A DNA stretch of 64,000 nucleotides from Janthinobacterium sp051380735 (GTDB lineage: Bacteria; Pseudomonadota; Gammaproteobacteria; Burkholderiales; Burkholderiaceae_D): NCBI RefSeq assembly GCF_051380735.1, contig NZ_JBNYXQ010000004.1, positions 1 to 64,000 on the forward strand, given 5' to 3'. A model generated the notes under the pieces. It saw only the letters and a program-made list of their open reading frames with translations, was not told the DNA's origin and made no database searches. Shown in pieces: positions 1 to 8,365 of this stretch. Numbering within the stretch: the stretch's first letter is position 1; every line of letters starts with the position of its first letter. The translations under genes were made by a program, and so were the position numbers.

Positions 1-444
1 CTAAAACAGCGTATCAAGAGTGCTGACATGGATTTGGGCAAAGCGGTTAAAGCCAGCCCTATCTGGAAGGCCAAGGCGGACATCCTGGCGTCGGTGCCAG
101 GTATAGGACACGTCGCCACCATGACCTTGCTCGCTGAATTGCCCGAACTGGGGAGTTTGGACCGGCGCGCCATTTGTGCACTCGTTGGCGTATGTCCCTT
201 CAACCGCGACAGCGGTACGCTGCGCGGAAAACGCTCGATTTGGGGCGGCCGGGCCCCTGTACGAGCGGTGCTGTATATGGCCACGCTGGTAGCGACGCGG
301 CATAACCCTGTCATCAAGCAGTTCTATCAAAAGCTGCTTGAGGCCGGAAAAATAAAGAAGGTGGCGTTGGTGGCCTGCATGCGTAAGTTGCTTGTGATCC
401 TCAACTCCATGGTCCGAAACAACACGCAATGGGTCAGCAACTAA
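1..444 (+). CDS. IS110-family transposase, C-terminal part (truncated by window edge)
   Basis: The frame is open from base 1 to a TAA at 442-444, so only the last ~147 codons are present. The visible part begins in the C-terminal Transposase_20-type domain: the stretch around 'SVPGIGHVATMTLLAELPE' is the helix-hairpin-helix typical of IS110/IS116 enzymes, followed by a 'VGVCPFNRDSG' block and a basic tail. IS110 enzymes combine an N-terminal RuvC-like DEDD domain (outside the window) with a serine-bearing C-terminal domain, and move the element through a circular intermediate without long terminal inverted repeats. The ATG at 28 is internal, not a start. The copy lies directly upstream of hemH. 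Whether the element is intact cannot be judged here. Confidence 0.85.
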   Translation, partial: LKQRIKSADMDLGKAVKASPIWKAKADILASVPGIGHVATMTLLAELPELGSLDRRAICALVGVCPFNRDSGTLRGKRSIWGGRAPVRAVLYMATLVATRHNPVIKQFYQKLLEAGKIKKVALVACMRKLLVILNSMVRNNTQWVSN

Positions 445-472
445 ATTAAATGATCAAGACAGTTGCTGACCC
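431..472. repeat. 12-bp perfect inverted repeat over the transposase stop codon
   Basis: GGGTCAGCAACT at 431-442 is the exact reverse complement of AGTTGCTGACCC at 461-472, with an 18-base AT-rich loop. It overlaps the first base of the transposase stop codon. It could form a hairpin at the mRNA 3' end, or mark the right end of the insertion element. There is no T-run after it, so a classical terminator is unlikely. Confidence 0.6.
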
Positions 473-499
473 CTGACTCCGGCTGACCCCTGACTCCGG
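466..499. repeat. 17-bp tandem duplication containing CTGACCCC
   Basis: The unit CTGACCCCTGACTCCGG occurs twice head to tail at 466-482 and 483-499. Each copy carries CTGACCCC, the same core that appears in inverted-repeat modules near 8.3, 17.1 and 27.8 kb of this window. Confidence 0.7.
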
Positions 500-571
500 C
501 TGCGTTGTTGCTGAGCGTACCCCCAATGCCACTATAATAACTGGCTATCATCCAACGCCTTCAAAGAGCCC

Positions 572-1681
572 ATGCCATTCCAACCCGAACCACCTTACAC
601 CCACGGTACCGTCGCGCGCAGCGCCGTGGTGCTGGTCAACCTCGGCACGCCCGACGCACCGACCGCTTCGGCCGTACGGCGCTATCTGAAACAATTCCTG
701 TCCGATCCGCGCGTGGTGGAAATTCCGCGCCTGGTGTGGTGGTTTATCCTGAACCTGATTATTTTGCCGTTTCGCTCCGGCCAGTCGGCCAAGAAATACG
801 CGTCGATCTGGACCAAGCAGGGCTCGCCTCTGAAAGTCCATACCCAGCAACAGGCGACCTTGCTGGCCGCAGCGCTGGCCGAACGCGGCCACGATGGCCT
901 GACGGTGGCCATGGCCATGCGCTACGGTTCGCCGTCCTTGCCCGAAGTGCTGGCACAGCTGAAAAGCGAAGGCTGCGAGCGCATTGCGATCCTGCCCGCC
1001 TATCCGCAGTATTCGGCCACCACCACCGGTTCCATCTATGACGCCGTGTTCAGTCATTACGCGTCGGTGCGCAATGTGCCGGAACTGCGCATGATCAAGC
1101 AGTACCATGAACACGACACGTATATCACCGCCTTGCGCGACTCGGTGCTGGCGCACTGGGCAAGCCATGGCCGTCCGGAGAAGCTGGTGATGAGCTTTCA
1201 CGGCGTGCCCAAGCGCACCCTGATGCTGGGTGACCCGTATCATTGCCAGTGCCTGAAAACAGCGCGCCTGCTGGCCGAACAGTTATCACTGACCAAAGAC
1301 CAATATATCGTCACCTTCCAGTCGCGCTTCGGCAAGGCCGAGTGGCTGCAGCCGTACACGGCGCCGACCCTGATCGCGCTGGCGCAGCAGGGCGTCAAGC
1401 GGGTTGACCTGCTGTGCCCCGGCTTTACCAGCGACTGCCTGGAAACCCTGGAAGAGATCGCCATGGAAGCGAAACATGATTTCGAAACGGCCGGCGGCCA
1501 GGTATTTCACTATATTCCCTGCTTGAATGAAACTCCGGCCTGGATCACGGGCATGGCAGAAATTGCCGAGCAACACATGGCCGGTTGGCCTACCAGTCGT
1601 ACGCCTGCCCAGCGTGCGGCCGAGCAGCAGGCGGGGCAACAGGCGCGCGCGGCAGCGCTGGCGCTGGGCGCGGCCAACTGA
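572..1681 (+). CDS. hemH: Ferrochelatase
   Basis: Inserts Fe2+ into protoporphyrin IX, the last step of protoheme synthesis, at the inner face of the cytoplasmic membrane. The 369-residue protein has the usual bacterial length. Family landmarks are present: VLVNLGTP near residues 20-27, LPAYPQYS at 141-148, the catalytic-site histidine in SFHGVPKR (H210), and the acidic pair in ETLEEI (E291/E294). The Ala/Gln-rich C-terminal tail (about 345-369) is poorly conserved in the family. The ribosome binding site is weak (AAAGAG). A TATAAT-like -10 box lies at 533-538. A stem-loop terminator follows at 1710. In related bacteria hrcA and an NAD-kinase gene often precede hemH; here an IS110 transposase does. 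Confidence 0.95.
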   Translation: MPFQPEPPYTHGTVARSAVVLVNLGTPDAPTASAVRRYLKQFLSDPRVVEIPRLVWWFILNLIILPFRSGQSAKKYASIWTKQGSPLKVHTQQQATLLAAALAERGHDGLTVAMAMRYGSPSLPEVLAQLKSEGCERIAILPAYPQYSATTTGSIYDAVFSHYASVRNVPELRMIKQYHEHDTYITALRDSVLAHWASHGRPEKLVMSFHGVPKRTLMLGDPYHCQCLKTARLLAEQLSLTKDQYIVTFQSRFGKAEWLQPYTAPTLIALAQQGVKRVDLLCPGFTSDCLETLEEIAMEAKHDFETAGGQVFHYIPCLNETPAWITGMAEIAEQHMAGWPTSRTPAQRAAEQQAGQQARAAALALGAAN

Positions 1682-1709
1682 TTGCCCGCCATTTTCTGCA
1701 GCAAACCAG

Positions 1710-1733
1710 AGCCGCGCTTGCGCGGCTTTGTTC
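1710..1733 (+). terminator. Rho-independent terminator after hemH
   Basis: A 7-bp stem AGCCGCG / CGCGGCT (1710-1716 with 1721-1727) closes a CTTG loop and is followed by a T-rich stretch (TTGTTCTGTCT). It separates hemH from the heat-shock genes. Confidence 0.65.
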
Positions 1734-1868
1734 TGTCTGCCGCCATTGAATTTGCCAAATAGCAACATCGGCATGGCCGGCCCGGCGGTCGCACTGCTAG
1801 AATGCCGGGCCTCGGACTTGCCTCTTTCGCTCACGTTGAAGGCATTTCTGGTGATGTTGCCAATACCC

Positions 1869-1896
1869 CTTGAAACACAGGGATATAGCCCAATAT
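1869..1896 (+). promoter_or_regulatory. Sigma-32 heat-shock promoter of grpE
   Basis: CTTGAAA (1869-1875), a 13-base spacer, then CCCAATAT (1889-1896). This fits the RpoH consensus CTTGAAA-N13-17-CCCCATNT closely. It lies about 70 bases before the grpE start. No CIRCE inverted repeat (TTAGCACTC-N9-GAGTGCTAA) was found nearby. Confidence 0.75.
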
Positions 1897-1963
1897 GCGG
1901 TTCAGTGTGATAGCGCGATGTAGCCTAACTAATATTAAGTCATTGATTGTAGGAGCTTTTCAG

Positions 1964-2500
1964 ATGCAAGATCAGGAAAACCAAGCTGTACCTAATCAGC
2001 CAGCGGACGCTGCGGCGGCTGCACCATCGACTCCCGCAGAGCCTACTTTGGAAGAGCAGCTGGCCAGTACCGAAGCGCGTCTTGCAGAGATGCACGATGC
2101 CTTCATGCGCGCCAAAGCCGACGGTGAAAATATCCGCCGCCGTGCCCAGGAAGATGTTGCCAAAGCACATAAATTTGCGGTCGAGAGCTTTGCCGAAGCT
2201 CTGGTGCCTGTCAAAGACAGCCTGGAAATGGCACTGGCAGTGGAAGCGCCGACGATAGAATCGCTGAAAGAAGGCGTGGAAATGACCTTGAAACAGTTGA
2301 GCTCTGCGTTCGAGCGCAACCGCCTGGTCGAAATCCTGCCGGAACAAGGCGACAAGCTCGACCCGATGAAGCACCAGGCCGTGGCCGTGGTGCCAGCCGA
2401 GCAGGAAGCCAATACGGTCGTGTCGGTGTTGCAAAAAGGTTATATGATTGCCGACCGCCTGTTGCGTCCGGCCATCGTGACCACCGCGCAAGCAAAATAA
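1964..2500 (+). CDS. grpE: GrpE nucleotide exchange factor of DnaK
   Basis: Cytoplasmic dimeric cochaperone that releases ADP from DnaK and lets substrate go. I place the start at the ATG at 1964 because AGGAG lies at 1951-1955, 8 bases upstream; an in-frame ATG at 1895 lies inside the -10 box of the heat-shock promoter and cannot be used from it. The 178-residue product has a disordered Gln/Pro/Ala N-terminus, a long coiled-coil (about 35-90) and the C-terminal beta domain with the motif 'HQAVAVVP' and a closing 'LRPAIVTTA' block. It is followed 91 bases later by dnaK, which has its own promoter. Confidence 0.95.
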   Translation: MQDQENQAVPNQPADAAAAAPSTPAEPTLEEQLASTEARLAEMHDAFMRAKADGENIRRRAQEDVAKAHKFAVESFAEALVPVKDSLEMALAVEAPTIESLKEGVEMTLKQLSSAFERNRLVEILPEQGDKLDPMKHQAVAVVPAEQEANTVVSVLQKGYMIADRLLRPAIVTTAQAK

Positions 2501-2523
2501 TCAGAGTGCGGCATCAAGCAAGC

Positions 2524-2551
2524 CTTGAAATCATGCCGCTTTGCCACATAT
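2524..2551 (+). promoter_or_regulatory. Sigma-32 heat-shock promoter of dnaK
   Basis: CTTGAAA (2524-2530), a 13-base spacer, then CCACATAT (2544-2551). It has the same spacing as the grpE promoter and lies 40 bases before the dnaK start codon. It allows dnaK to be made at a higher level than grpE. Confidence 0.75.
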
Positions 2552-2591
2552 AAGAACCATCTGAAATCTAGCGAATAAAAGGAAATAAATC

Positions 2592-4538
2592 ATGGGTAGA
2601 ATTATCGGTATCGATCTGGGAACCACGAATTCCTGCGTTTCCGTCATGGAAAATGGTCAACCAAAGGTAATCGAAAACGCCGAAGGCGCACGCACGACGC
2701 CGTCGATTATCGCTTACCAGGAAGATGGCGAGATTCTCGTCGGTGCGCCGGCAAAACGCCAGGCCGTGACCAATCCGAAAAACACGCTGTTTGCAGTCAA
2801 GCGTCTGATCGGTCGCAAGTTCGACGAGAAAGAAGTACAAAAAGACATCGGCTTGATGCCTTATCAGATCACCAAAGCCGACAACGGCGATGCGTGGATC
2901 GGCGTGCGCGACAAAAAACTGGCGCCACAGCAAATTTCGGCCGAAGTACTGCGTAAAATGAAAAAAACCGCTGAGGACTACCTCGGCGAAGAAGTGACCG
3001 AAGCCGTCATCACGGTACCGGCTTACTTCAACGACTCGCAGCGCCAGGCAACCAAAGACGCTGGCCGTATCGCTGGCCTGGACGTCAAGCGCATCATCAA
3101 CGAGCCGACCGCTGCAGCACTGGCGTTTGGCCTGGACAAGAACGAAAAGGGCGACCGCAAGATCGCCGTGTATGACTTGGGCGGCGGCACGTTCGACGTC
3201 TCGATCATCGAAATCGCCGACGTTGATGGCGAAAAACAATTCGAAGTGCTGGCCACCAATGGCGACACGTTCCTGGGCGGCGAAGATTTCGACCAGCGCG
3301 TCATCGATTACATCATCGACGAGTTCAAGAAGATCAACGGCATCGATCTGAAAAAAGATCCGATCGCTCTGCAGCGCATCAAGGCTTCGGCCGAGCGCGC
3401 GAAGATCGAACTGTCGTCGTCGCAACAAACGGAAATCAACGAGCCGTATATCGCCATGGCCAATGGCGCACCGGTCCACCTGAACCTGAAAATGACGCGC
3501 GCCAAGCTCGAGTCGCTGGTGGAAGAGCTGATCGCCGCCACCATCGAACCTTGCCGCATGGCCATCAAGGATGCCGGCGTCAAAGTGTCGGACATCGATG
3601 ACATCATCTTGGTGGGCGGTATGACCCGCATGCCGAAGGTGCAGGAAAAAGTGAAGGAATTCTTCGGCAAGGATCCACGCAAGGACGTGAACCCGGACGA
3701 AGCCGTTGCAGTTGGTGCCGCGATCCAGGGTTCGGTGCTGTCTGGCGAACGCAAGGACTTGCTGTTGCTGGACGTGACGCCATTGTCCCTGGGTATCGAA
3801 ACTCTGGGTGGCGTGATGACCAAGATGATTCACAAAAACACCACGATTCCGACCAAGTTCTCGCAAGTGTTCTCGACTGCCGATGACAACCAGCCTGCCG
3901 TGACCATCAAGGTCTACCAGGGTGAGCGTGAAATCGCTGCCGGCAACAAGGGCCTGGGCGAATTCAATCTGGAAGGCATCCCGCCAGCAGCACGCGGCAC
4001 GCCACAGATCGAAGTGACCTTCGACATCGACGCCAACGGTATTTTGCACGTCGGCGCGAAAGACAAGGCGACCGGCAAGGAAAACAAGATCACCATCAAG
4101 GCGAACTCCGGTTTGACCGAGGCTGAAATCCAGAAAATGGTGAAAGACGCCGAGTTGAACGCAGAAGAAGACAAGAAGGTGAAAGAGTTGGCCGAGTCGC
4201 GTAACCAGGCTGATGCTCTGGTACACTCGACCCGTAAATCGCTGACCGAATATGGCGACAAGCTGGAAGCGGGCGAGAAAGAAAAGATTGAAGCCGCCAT
4301 CACCGACCTGGAAGCGAGCATCAAGGCCGGCGACAAGGCAGAGATCGACGCCAAGTTAGCCGCACTGTCGACCGCATCGCAGAAACTGGGCGAAAAAATG
4401 GACGCCGACATGCAAGCGCAGCAAGCTGCCGGCGGTGCAGACGGTGCACAGCAAGCTCCTGGTGGCGCATCCGATGCCGGCGCGAAGCAAGATGACGTGG
4501 TTGACGCCGACTTCAAGGAAGTCAAAGACAGCAAGTAA
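2592..4538 (+). CDS. dnaK: Chaperone DnaK (Hsp70)
   Basis: ATP-driven cytoplasmic Hsp70 that works with DnaJ and GrpE in folding and in the heat-shock response. The 648-residue protein is full length. It begins with the ATPase signature IGIDLGTTNS (residues 5-14), has the second phosphate motif YDLGGGTFDVS and the linker 'DLLLLDVTPLSLGIET', then the substrate-binding beta domain, the helical lid and a Gly/Ala/Gln-rich tail ending in FKEVKDSK. The ribosome binding site AAAGGAAA lies just upstream. The gene is flanked by its own sigma-32 promoter and a strong terminator. Confidence 0.98.
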   Translation: MGRIIGIDLGTTNSCVSVMENGQPKVIENAEGARTTPSIIAYQEDGEILVGAPAKRQAVTNPKNTLFAVKRLIGRKFDEKEVQKDIGLMPYQITKADNGDAWIGVRDKKLAPQQISAEVLRKMKKTAEDYLGEEVTEAVITVPAYFNDSQRQATKDAGRIAGLDVKRIINEPTAAALAFGLDKNEKGDRKIAVYDLGGGTFDVSIIEIADVDGEKQFEVLATNGDTFLGGEDFDQRVIDYIIDEFKKINGIDLKKDPIALQRIKASAERAKIELSSSQQTEINEPYIAMANGAPVHLNLKMTRAKLESLVEELIAATIEPCRMAIKDAGVKVSDIDDIILVGGMTRMPKVQEKVKEFFGKDPRKDVNPDEAVAVGAAIQGSVLSGERKDLLLLDVTPLSLGIETLGGVMTKMIHKNTTIPTKFSQVFSTADDNQPAVTIKVYQGEREIAAGNKGLGEFNLEGIPPAARGTPQIEVTFDIDANGILHVGAKDKATGKENKITIKANSGLTEAEIQKMVKDAELNAEEDKKVKELAESRNQADALVHSTRKSLTEYGDKLEAGEKEKIEAAITDLEASIKAGDKAEIDAKLAALSTASQKLGEKMDADMQAQQAAGGADGAQQAPGGASDAGAKQDDVVDADFKEVKDSK

Positions 4539-4611
4539 TCTCTTGCGCTCCTGTTATTGGGGGCAGCCGGGCTGAACGCTACATCGCGGCATTAGCCACG
4601 AAGACCGGCCG

Positions 4612-4655
4612 AGCCGAGTCGCCGCACAGCGCGGCACTCGACTCGGCTTTTTCGT
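4612..4655 (+). terminator. Rho-independent terminator after dnaK
   Basis: A 10-bp perfect stem AGCCGAGTCG / CGACTCGGCT (4612-4621 with 4639-4648) is followed by TTTTTC. The GC-rich loop may pair further. It lies between dnaK and dnaJ, so dnaJ is reached by readthrough or by its own promoter. Confidence 0.75.
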
Positions 4656-4697
4656 GTAATTTTTACATCAGTAGACAGACTGCAAGGTGCCGACAAC

Positions 4698-5831
4698 ATG
4701 GCAAAGCGTGATTTTTACGAGACACTCGGTGTCGCAAAAAATGCTTCGGAAGAAGAGATTAAAAAGTCTTACCGTAAACTGGCGATGAAATACCATCCGG
4801 ACCGCAATCCGGATAGTAAAGAGTCGGAAGAAAAGTTTAAGGAAGTCAAAGAAGCCTACGAAATGCTGACCAATCCGGAAAAGCGCGAAGCGTACGACCG
4901 CTATGGTCACGCCGGCGTGGACCCGAACATGGGCGGCGGTGGCGGCTTTGGCGGCGGTGCTGGCGGCTTTGCCGACAGCTTCGGCGATATCTTCGGCGAC
5001 ATCTTTGGCGGTGGCGGCGGACGCAGCCGCAATGCGGGCCCGCAAGTGTACCGTGGCGCCGATTTGCGCTACAACCTGGAAATTACACTTGAGCAAGCTG
5101 CGCACGGCTTCGACACGACCATTCGCGTGCCGAGCTGGGACAAGTGCGAAACCTGCCATGGCAGTGGCGCCAAGCCTGGCACCCAGCCCGTCACTTGCGC
5201 CACCTGCGCGGGCCACGGCCAGGTACGCATGCAGCAGGGTTTCTTCAGCATCCAGCAGACCTGCCCGAAATGCCATGGCAGCGGCAAGGTCATCCCCGAG
5301 CCATGCACCACTTGTGCTGGCGCCGGTCGCATCAAGCGCAACAAGACGCTGGAAGTCAAGATTCCTGTCGGCATCGACAACGGCATGCGTATCCGCTCGT
5401 CCGGCAACGGCGAACCGGGCACGAATGGTGGTCCGGCGGGCGACCTGTATGTGGAAATCCATATCAAGCCGCACGCCGTATTCCAGCGCGAAGGCGACGA
5501 CCTGCATTGCGAAATGCCGATCTCGTTTACCAAGGCAGCCTTGGGTGGCGAAATTGAAGTGCCGACCCTGAACGGCAAGGTCTCGTTCACGATTCCTGAA
5601 GGTACCCAATCGGGCAAGACGTTCCGCCTGAAAGGCAAGGGCATCAAGGGCGTGCGCTCCGGCTATGCGGGCGACCTGTTCTGCCACGTGGCGATCGAAA
5701 CGCCGGTCAAGCTGACGGAAAAGCAAAAAGACCTGCTGCGCGATTTTGAAAAATCCACCACCGAGGGCGGTGCCAAGCACAGCCCGCAAAGCAAGACCTG
5801 GAAAGACAAGGTCAAGGATTTTTTTGAATAA
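4698..5831 (+). CDS. dnaJ: Chaperone DnaJ (Hsp40)
   Basis: Co-chaperone that delivers substrates to DnaK and stimulates its ATPase. The 377-residue protein is a complete class I DnaJ: J domain at 1-70 with HPD at 33-35, a Gly/Phe-rich linker (about 75-110), four zinc-binding CxxCxGxG repeats starting at C150, C167, C189 and C203, and the C-terminal substrate-binding domains. It is separated from dnaK by a terminator. No sigma-32 site is obvious in the 159-base gap. Confidence 0.98.
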   Translation: MAKRDFYETLGVAKNASEEEIKKSYRKLAMKYHPDRNPDSKESEEKFKEVKEAYEMLTNPEKREAYDRYGHAGVDPNMGGGGGFGGGAGGFADSFGDIFGDIFGGGGGRSRNAGPQVYRGADLRYNLEITLEQAAHGFDTTIRVPSWDKCETCHGSGAKPGTQPVTCATCAGHGQVRMQQGFFSIQQTCPKCHGSGKVIPEPCTTCAGAGRIKRNKTLEVKIPVGIDNGMRIRSSGNGEPGTNGGPAGDLYVEIHIKPHAVFQREGDDLHCEMPISFTKAALGGEIEVPTLNGKVSFTIPEGTQSGKTFRLKGKGIKGVRSGYAGDLFCHVAIETPVKLTEKQKDLLRDFEKSTTEGGAKHSPQSKTWKDKVKDFFE

Positions 5832-5845
5832 GCATTAGTCAATAT

Positions 5846-5880
5846 CGCCGGGATGCCAACCACATCCCGGCGTTTTTTTT
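5846..5880 (+). terminator. Rho-independent terminator after dnaJ
   Basis: A 9-bp perfect stem CGCCGGGAT / ATCCCGGCG (5846-5854 with 5864-5872) is followed by eight T residues. Confidence 0.9.
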
Positions 5881-5890
5881 AAGGAAGAAT

Positions 5891-6559
5891 ATGGCAGAAG
5901 TAAAAAACGGCCCGGCCCTGACGGACCTGCTCAATCGCAACAAGAATTGGGCCAGTTCGATGGTGGAAAAGAATCCGGATTACTTCAAGAATCTGGAGTC
6001 GCAGACGTCGCCCGAATACCTGTGGATCGGTTGTTCCGACAGCCGCGTGCCGGCCAATGAACTGCTGGGCATGCCACCAGGCGATGTGTTCGTGCACCGC
6101 AATATCGCCAACGTGGTGGTGCATTCCGACCTCAACTGCCTGTCGGTTCTGCAGTTTGCCGTCGATGTGCTGAAGGTCAAGCACATCATTATCGTCGGCC
6201 ACTATGGCTGCAAGGGCGTGCATGCGGCCATGACCGGCACGCGCATCGGCCTGGTCGACAACTGGCTGCGCCATGTGCAGGATGTGAGCCAGAAGCACGA
6301 GCGCTACCTGGGCGACGTGCTGACCAGCCGCCAGCGCAGCGACCGCCTGTGCGAGCTGAACGTGGTGGAGCAGGTGCTCAACGTGTGCCAGACCACCGTC
6401 GTGCAGGATGCCTGGGAGCGCGGCCAGCAACTGAGCGTACACGGCTGGGTATATGGCTTGAAAGACGGCGTGATCAACGACCTCAACGTGACCATCACGG
6501 CCGGCCACGAACTGGCACCGCGCATGGCGGCACGCCTGGCCTGCTACGAAGAAGCATAG
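5891..6559 (+). CDS. can: Beta-class carbonic anhydrase
   Basis: Zinc enzyme interconverting CO2 and bicarbonate in the cytoplasm, supplying bicarbonate for carboxylations. The 222-residue protein shows the whole active site: C48, D50 and R52 in CSDSR, and H104 with C107 in HYGCKG. The ribosome binding site AAGGAAG lies a few bases upstream of the ATG. It follows the dnaJ terminator, so it probably has its own transcript. It converges with the downstream argP-like gene; a short 8-bp hairpin (6570-6594) without a T-run lies between them. Confidence 0.95.
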   Translation: MAEVKNGPALTDLLNRNKNWASSMVEKNPDYFKNLESQTSPEYLWIGCSDSRVPANELLGMPPGDVFVHRNIANVVVHSDLNCLSVLQFAVDVLKVKHIIIVGHYGCKGVHAAMTGTRIGLVDNWLRHVQDVSQKHERYLGDVLTSRQRSDRLCELNVVEQVLNVCQTTVVQDAWERGQQLSVHGWVYGLKDGVINDLNVTITAGHELAPRMAARLACYEEA

Positions 6560-6622
6560 TCATTCCGAAGCGGTTCTCCATGGCGCAGAACCGCCGTTCA
6601 CTGCCCGCTTTTCCCCCACTTT

Positions 6623-7519
6623 TTATTTCAATACCGTGCGCGCCGCTGCCACGATCTGGCGCGACAACTGCTCCATGCGCGGCGACTGCACCTTCCAGGT
6701 GTGCCAGTACAGGGCCACGTCGGCCGGCTGCTTCGGCGTCAGCCGCTCCACCAGCTGGCCGTCGGGATTGGCTTGCAGCAGCAGTTCCGGCACCATGCCG
6801 TAGCCGAGGCCGTAGCGGATGGCGTTGAAGTGCGAGGTGGCGCCGGGCACGTAATGGCAGGGGTAGGCGCCTTCGGGCAGGCCCAGCGCCTGCTGCAGAT
6901 AGGTCGATTGCAGGGTGTCCTTGCGCGTATAGGCCACCACCGGCGCCTTGCGCGCAGCCGCGCGCGTCAGGCCATCGGCAAACCATTGCTGGCGAAATGC
7001 CGGCGTGGCCACCAGCCAGTAGCGCATCACGCCCAGCGGTTCGGCGCTGCAGCCGCGCATCGGCTTGGGCTCGGTGCTGATGCAGCCGATCGCCATCCCC
7101 GTTTCCAGCAAAGTGTAAGTGTGGTCCTGGTCTTCCACCGCCAGGTCCAGCAGCACCCGTTCGCGGCTCAGGATGTCGGCCAGGGCCGGGAAAAACCAGG
7201 TGCCCATCGAGTCGGCGTTCAGCGCCAGCACCAGGCTCAACGGCGCGTCCTGCTGTACCGCCAGTTCCGCCTCCAGGTCCGCTTCAAGCAGCCGGGCACG
7301 CTTCAGGTACTGCATCAGGCGCTGGCCCGTGCGCGTGGCGCGGGCAGGGCGGCTGCGCACGATCAGGGCATTGCCGAGCTGGCTTTCCAGCGCGCGCACG
7401 CGCTGCGAGATGGCAGGCGAAGTCAGGTGCAGCTTCAGCGCCGCCTGCTCGAAACTGCCGGTCTCGATGACGGCGCGAAACGCTTCAGTATGCTTGGGAT
7501 TGAGTTCCATCAGCGGCAC
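6623..7519 (-). CDS. argP: LysR-type regulator, ArgP-like
   Basis: 298 residues. An N-terminal winged helix-turn-helix (about 8-65; 'GSFEQAALKLHLTSPAISQR') is followed by a LysR substrate-binding domain. The 'VRSRPARATRTGQ' stretch after the HTH is typical of ArgP (IciA), which senses lysine/arginine and usually activates a divergently placed amino-acid exporter. Here the divergent neighbour, 114 bases away, is a TRIC-family protein rather than LysE/ArgO, so the target is uncertain. Two starts are possible, the ATG at 7519 or MELNP three codons later. The ArgP assignment is by pattern memory; LysR membership is certain. Confidence 0.85.
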   Translation of the reverse strand: MPLMELNPKHTEAFRAVIETGSFEQAALKLHLTSPAISQRVRALESQLGNALIVRSRPARATRTGQRLMQYLKRARLLEADLEAELAVQQDAPLSLVLALNADSMGTWFFPALADILSRERVLLDLAVEDQDHTYTLLETGMAIGCISTEPKPMRGCSAEPLGVMRYWLVATPAFRQQWFADGLTRAAARKAPVVAYTRKDTLQSTYLQQALGLPEGAYPCHYVPGATSHFNAIRYGLGYGMVPELLLQANPDGQLVERLTPKQPADVALYWHTWKVQSPRMEQLSRQIVAAARTVLK

Positions 7520-7633
7520 CCATCATTAGGAAAATTTATCATTCCCAAATAATACTTACTTTTGATAAGGAATGGCGTGTTGCGGCGCACAATGGCGTTT
7601 TTGCACCATTGCCGTGATTTGGAAGAATAAAAC

Positions 7634-8257
7634 ATGCTGCTCTATACGATCTACCTGGTGGCGATTACCGCCGAAGCCATGTCCGGCGCCATTATGGGCA
7701 TGCGCCGCGGCATGGATCTGTTCGGCATCGTGATGATAGGCACCGTCACGGCGCTCGGTGGCGGCACCATCCGCGACGTGCTGCTGGGGCACTATCCGCT
7801 GGGCTGGATCGCCCATCCCGAATACCTGCTGTTCACCGGCGGCGCGGCCGTCGTGACGGCCTTCGTGGCGCGCTATCTGCACCACTTGCGCTCGGTATTT
7901 TTGATCGTTGACGGACTGGGCCTGGTGGCGTTTTGCGTGATCGGCTGCGATATCGCCATGTCGGCCGGCATGCACCCGGCCATCGTGGTGTTGGCCGGCA
8001 TGATTACCGGCGTGTTTGGCGGCCTGCTGCGCGATATTCTGTGCAACCAGATTCCGCTGGTGCTGCAGCGCGAAGTGTATGCCACCGTGGCGGTATTCAC
8101 GGGGGCGCTGTACGTGGCGCTGCTGCACTTCAGGGTTGACAGCGCGGTGGCACAGCTGGCGTCGATTGCTGCCGGACTGCTGTTCCGCTTCCTGGCGCTG
8201 CGTTTTTCGTGGCGGCTGCCAAACTTCAATGGCGAGCGCATACGGGGATTTGAGTAA
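7634..8257 (+). CDS. TRIC/UPF0126-family inner-membrane protein (YicG/YadS type)
   Basis: 207 residues, almost entirely hydrophobic, with about seven predicted membrane helices in two homologous halves. Each half carries the family glycine motif: GGGTIRD at 42-48 and GGLLRD at 129-134, the latter followed by 'QREVYA'. Bacterial TRIC proteins are trimeric ion channels. Some UPF0126 genes are associated with glycine riboswitches and proposed to carry glycine, but no riboswitch fits in the 114-base divergent gap here. The divergent ArgP-like gene suggests that this protein moves an amino acid or cation under that regulator (inference). The ribosome binding site is GGAAGAA. Confidence 0.85.
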   Translation: MLLYTIYLVAITAEAMSGAIMGMRRGMDLFGIVMIGTVTALGGGTIRDVLLGHYPLGWIAHPEYLLFTGGAAVVTAFVARYLHHLRSVFLIVDGLGLVAFCVIGCDIAMSAGMHPAIVVLAGMITGVFGGLLRDILCNQIPLVLQREVYATVAVFTGALYVALLHFRVDSAVAQLASIAAGLLFRFLALRFSWRLPNFNGERIRGFE

Positions 8258-8260
8258 GTG

Positions 8261-8326
8261 CAGGGGTCAGACCCTCAATGCCGCAAACTCAGAGGCTTGA
8301 GCGAACGGCCGAGGGGGTCTGACTCC
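8261..8326. repeat. Imperfect inverted repeat with GGGGTCAGACC / GGTCTGACTCC arms
   Basis: CAGGGGTCAGACCCTC (8261-8276) faces GAGGGGGTCTGACTCC (8311-8326), an imperfect inverted repeat. It fills the gap between the two convergent genes TRIC and gabD and belongs to the same family as the modules at 17.04-17.11 and 27.75-27.79 kb. It could act as a bidirectional 3'-end hairpin. Confidence 0.6.
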
Positions 8327-8365
8327 AGATTTCCGCTGGGTCTGGATATAACGTCGATGACTCGA

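Noticed and set aside
1682..1963. CIRCE element before grpE
   Set aside because: No TTAGCACTC-N9-GAGTGCTAA-like repeat is present; only a sigma-32 promoter is seen.
2568..4226. 552-codon open frame antisense to dnaK
   Set aside because: It mirrors dnaK codon structure on the other strand, as is usual in high-GC genes, and has no homologous motifs or ribosome binding site.
7520..7633. Glycine riboswitch before the TRIC gene
   Set aside because: The 114-base gap shared with a divergent promoter is too short and shows no tandem aptamer-like structure.
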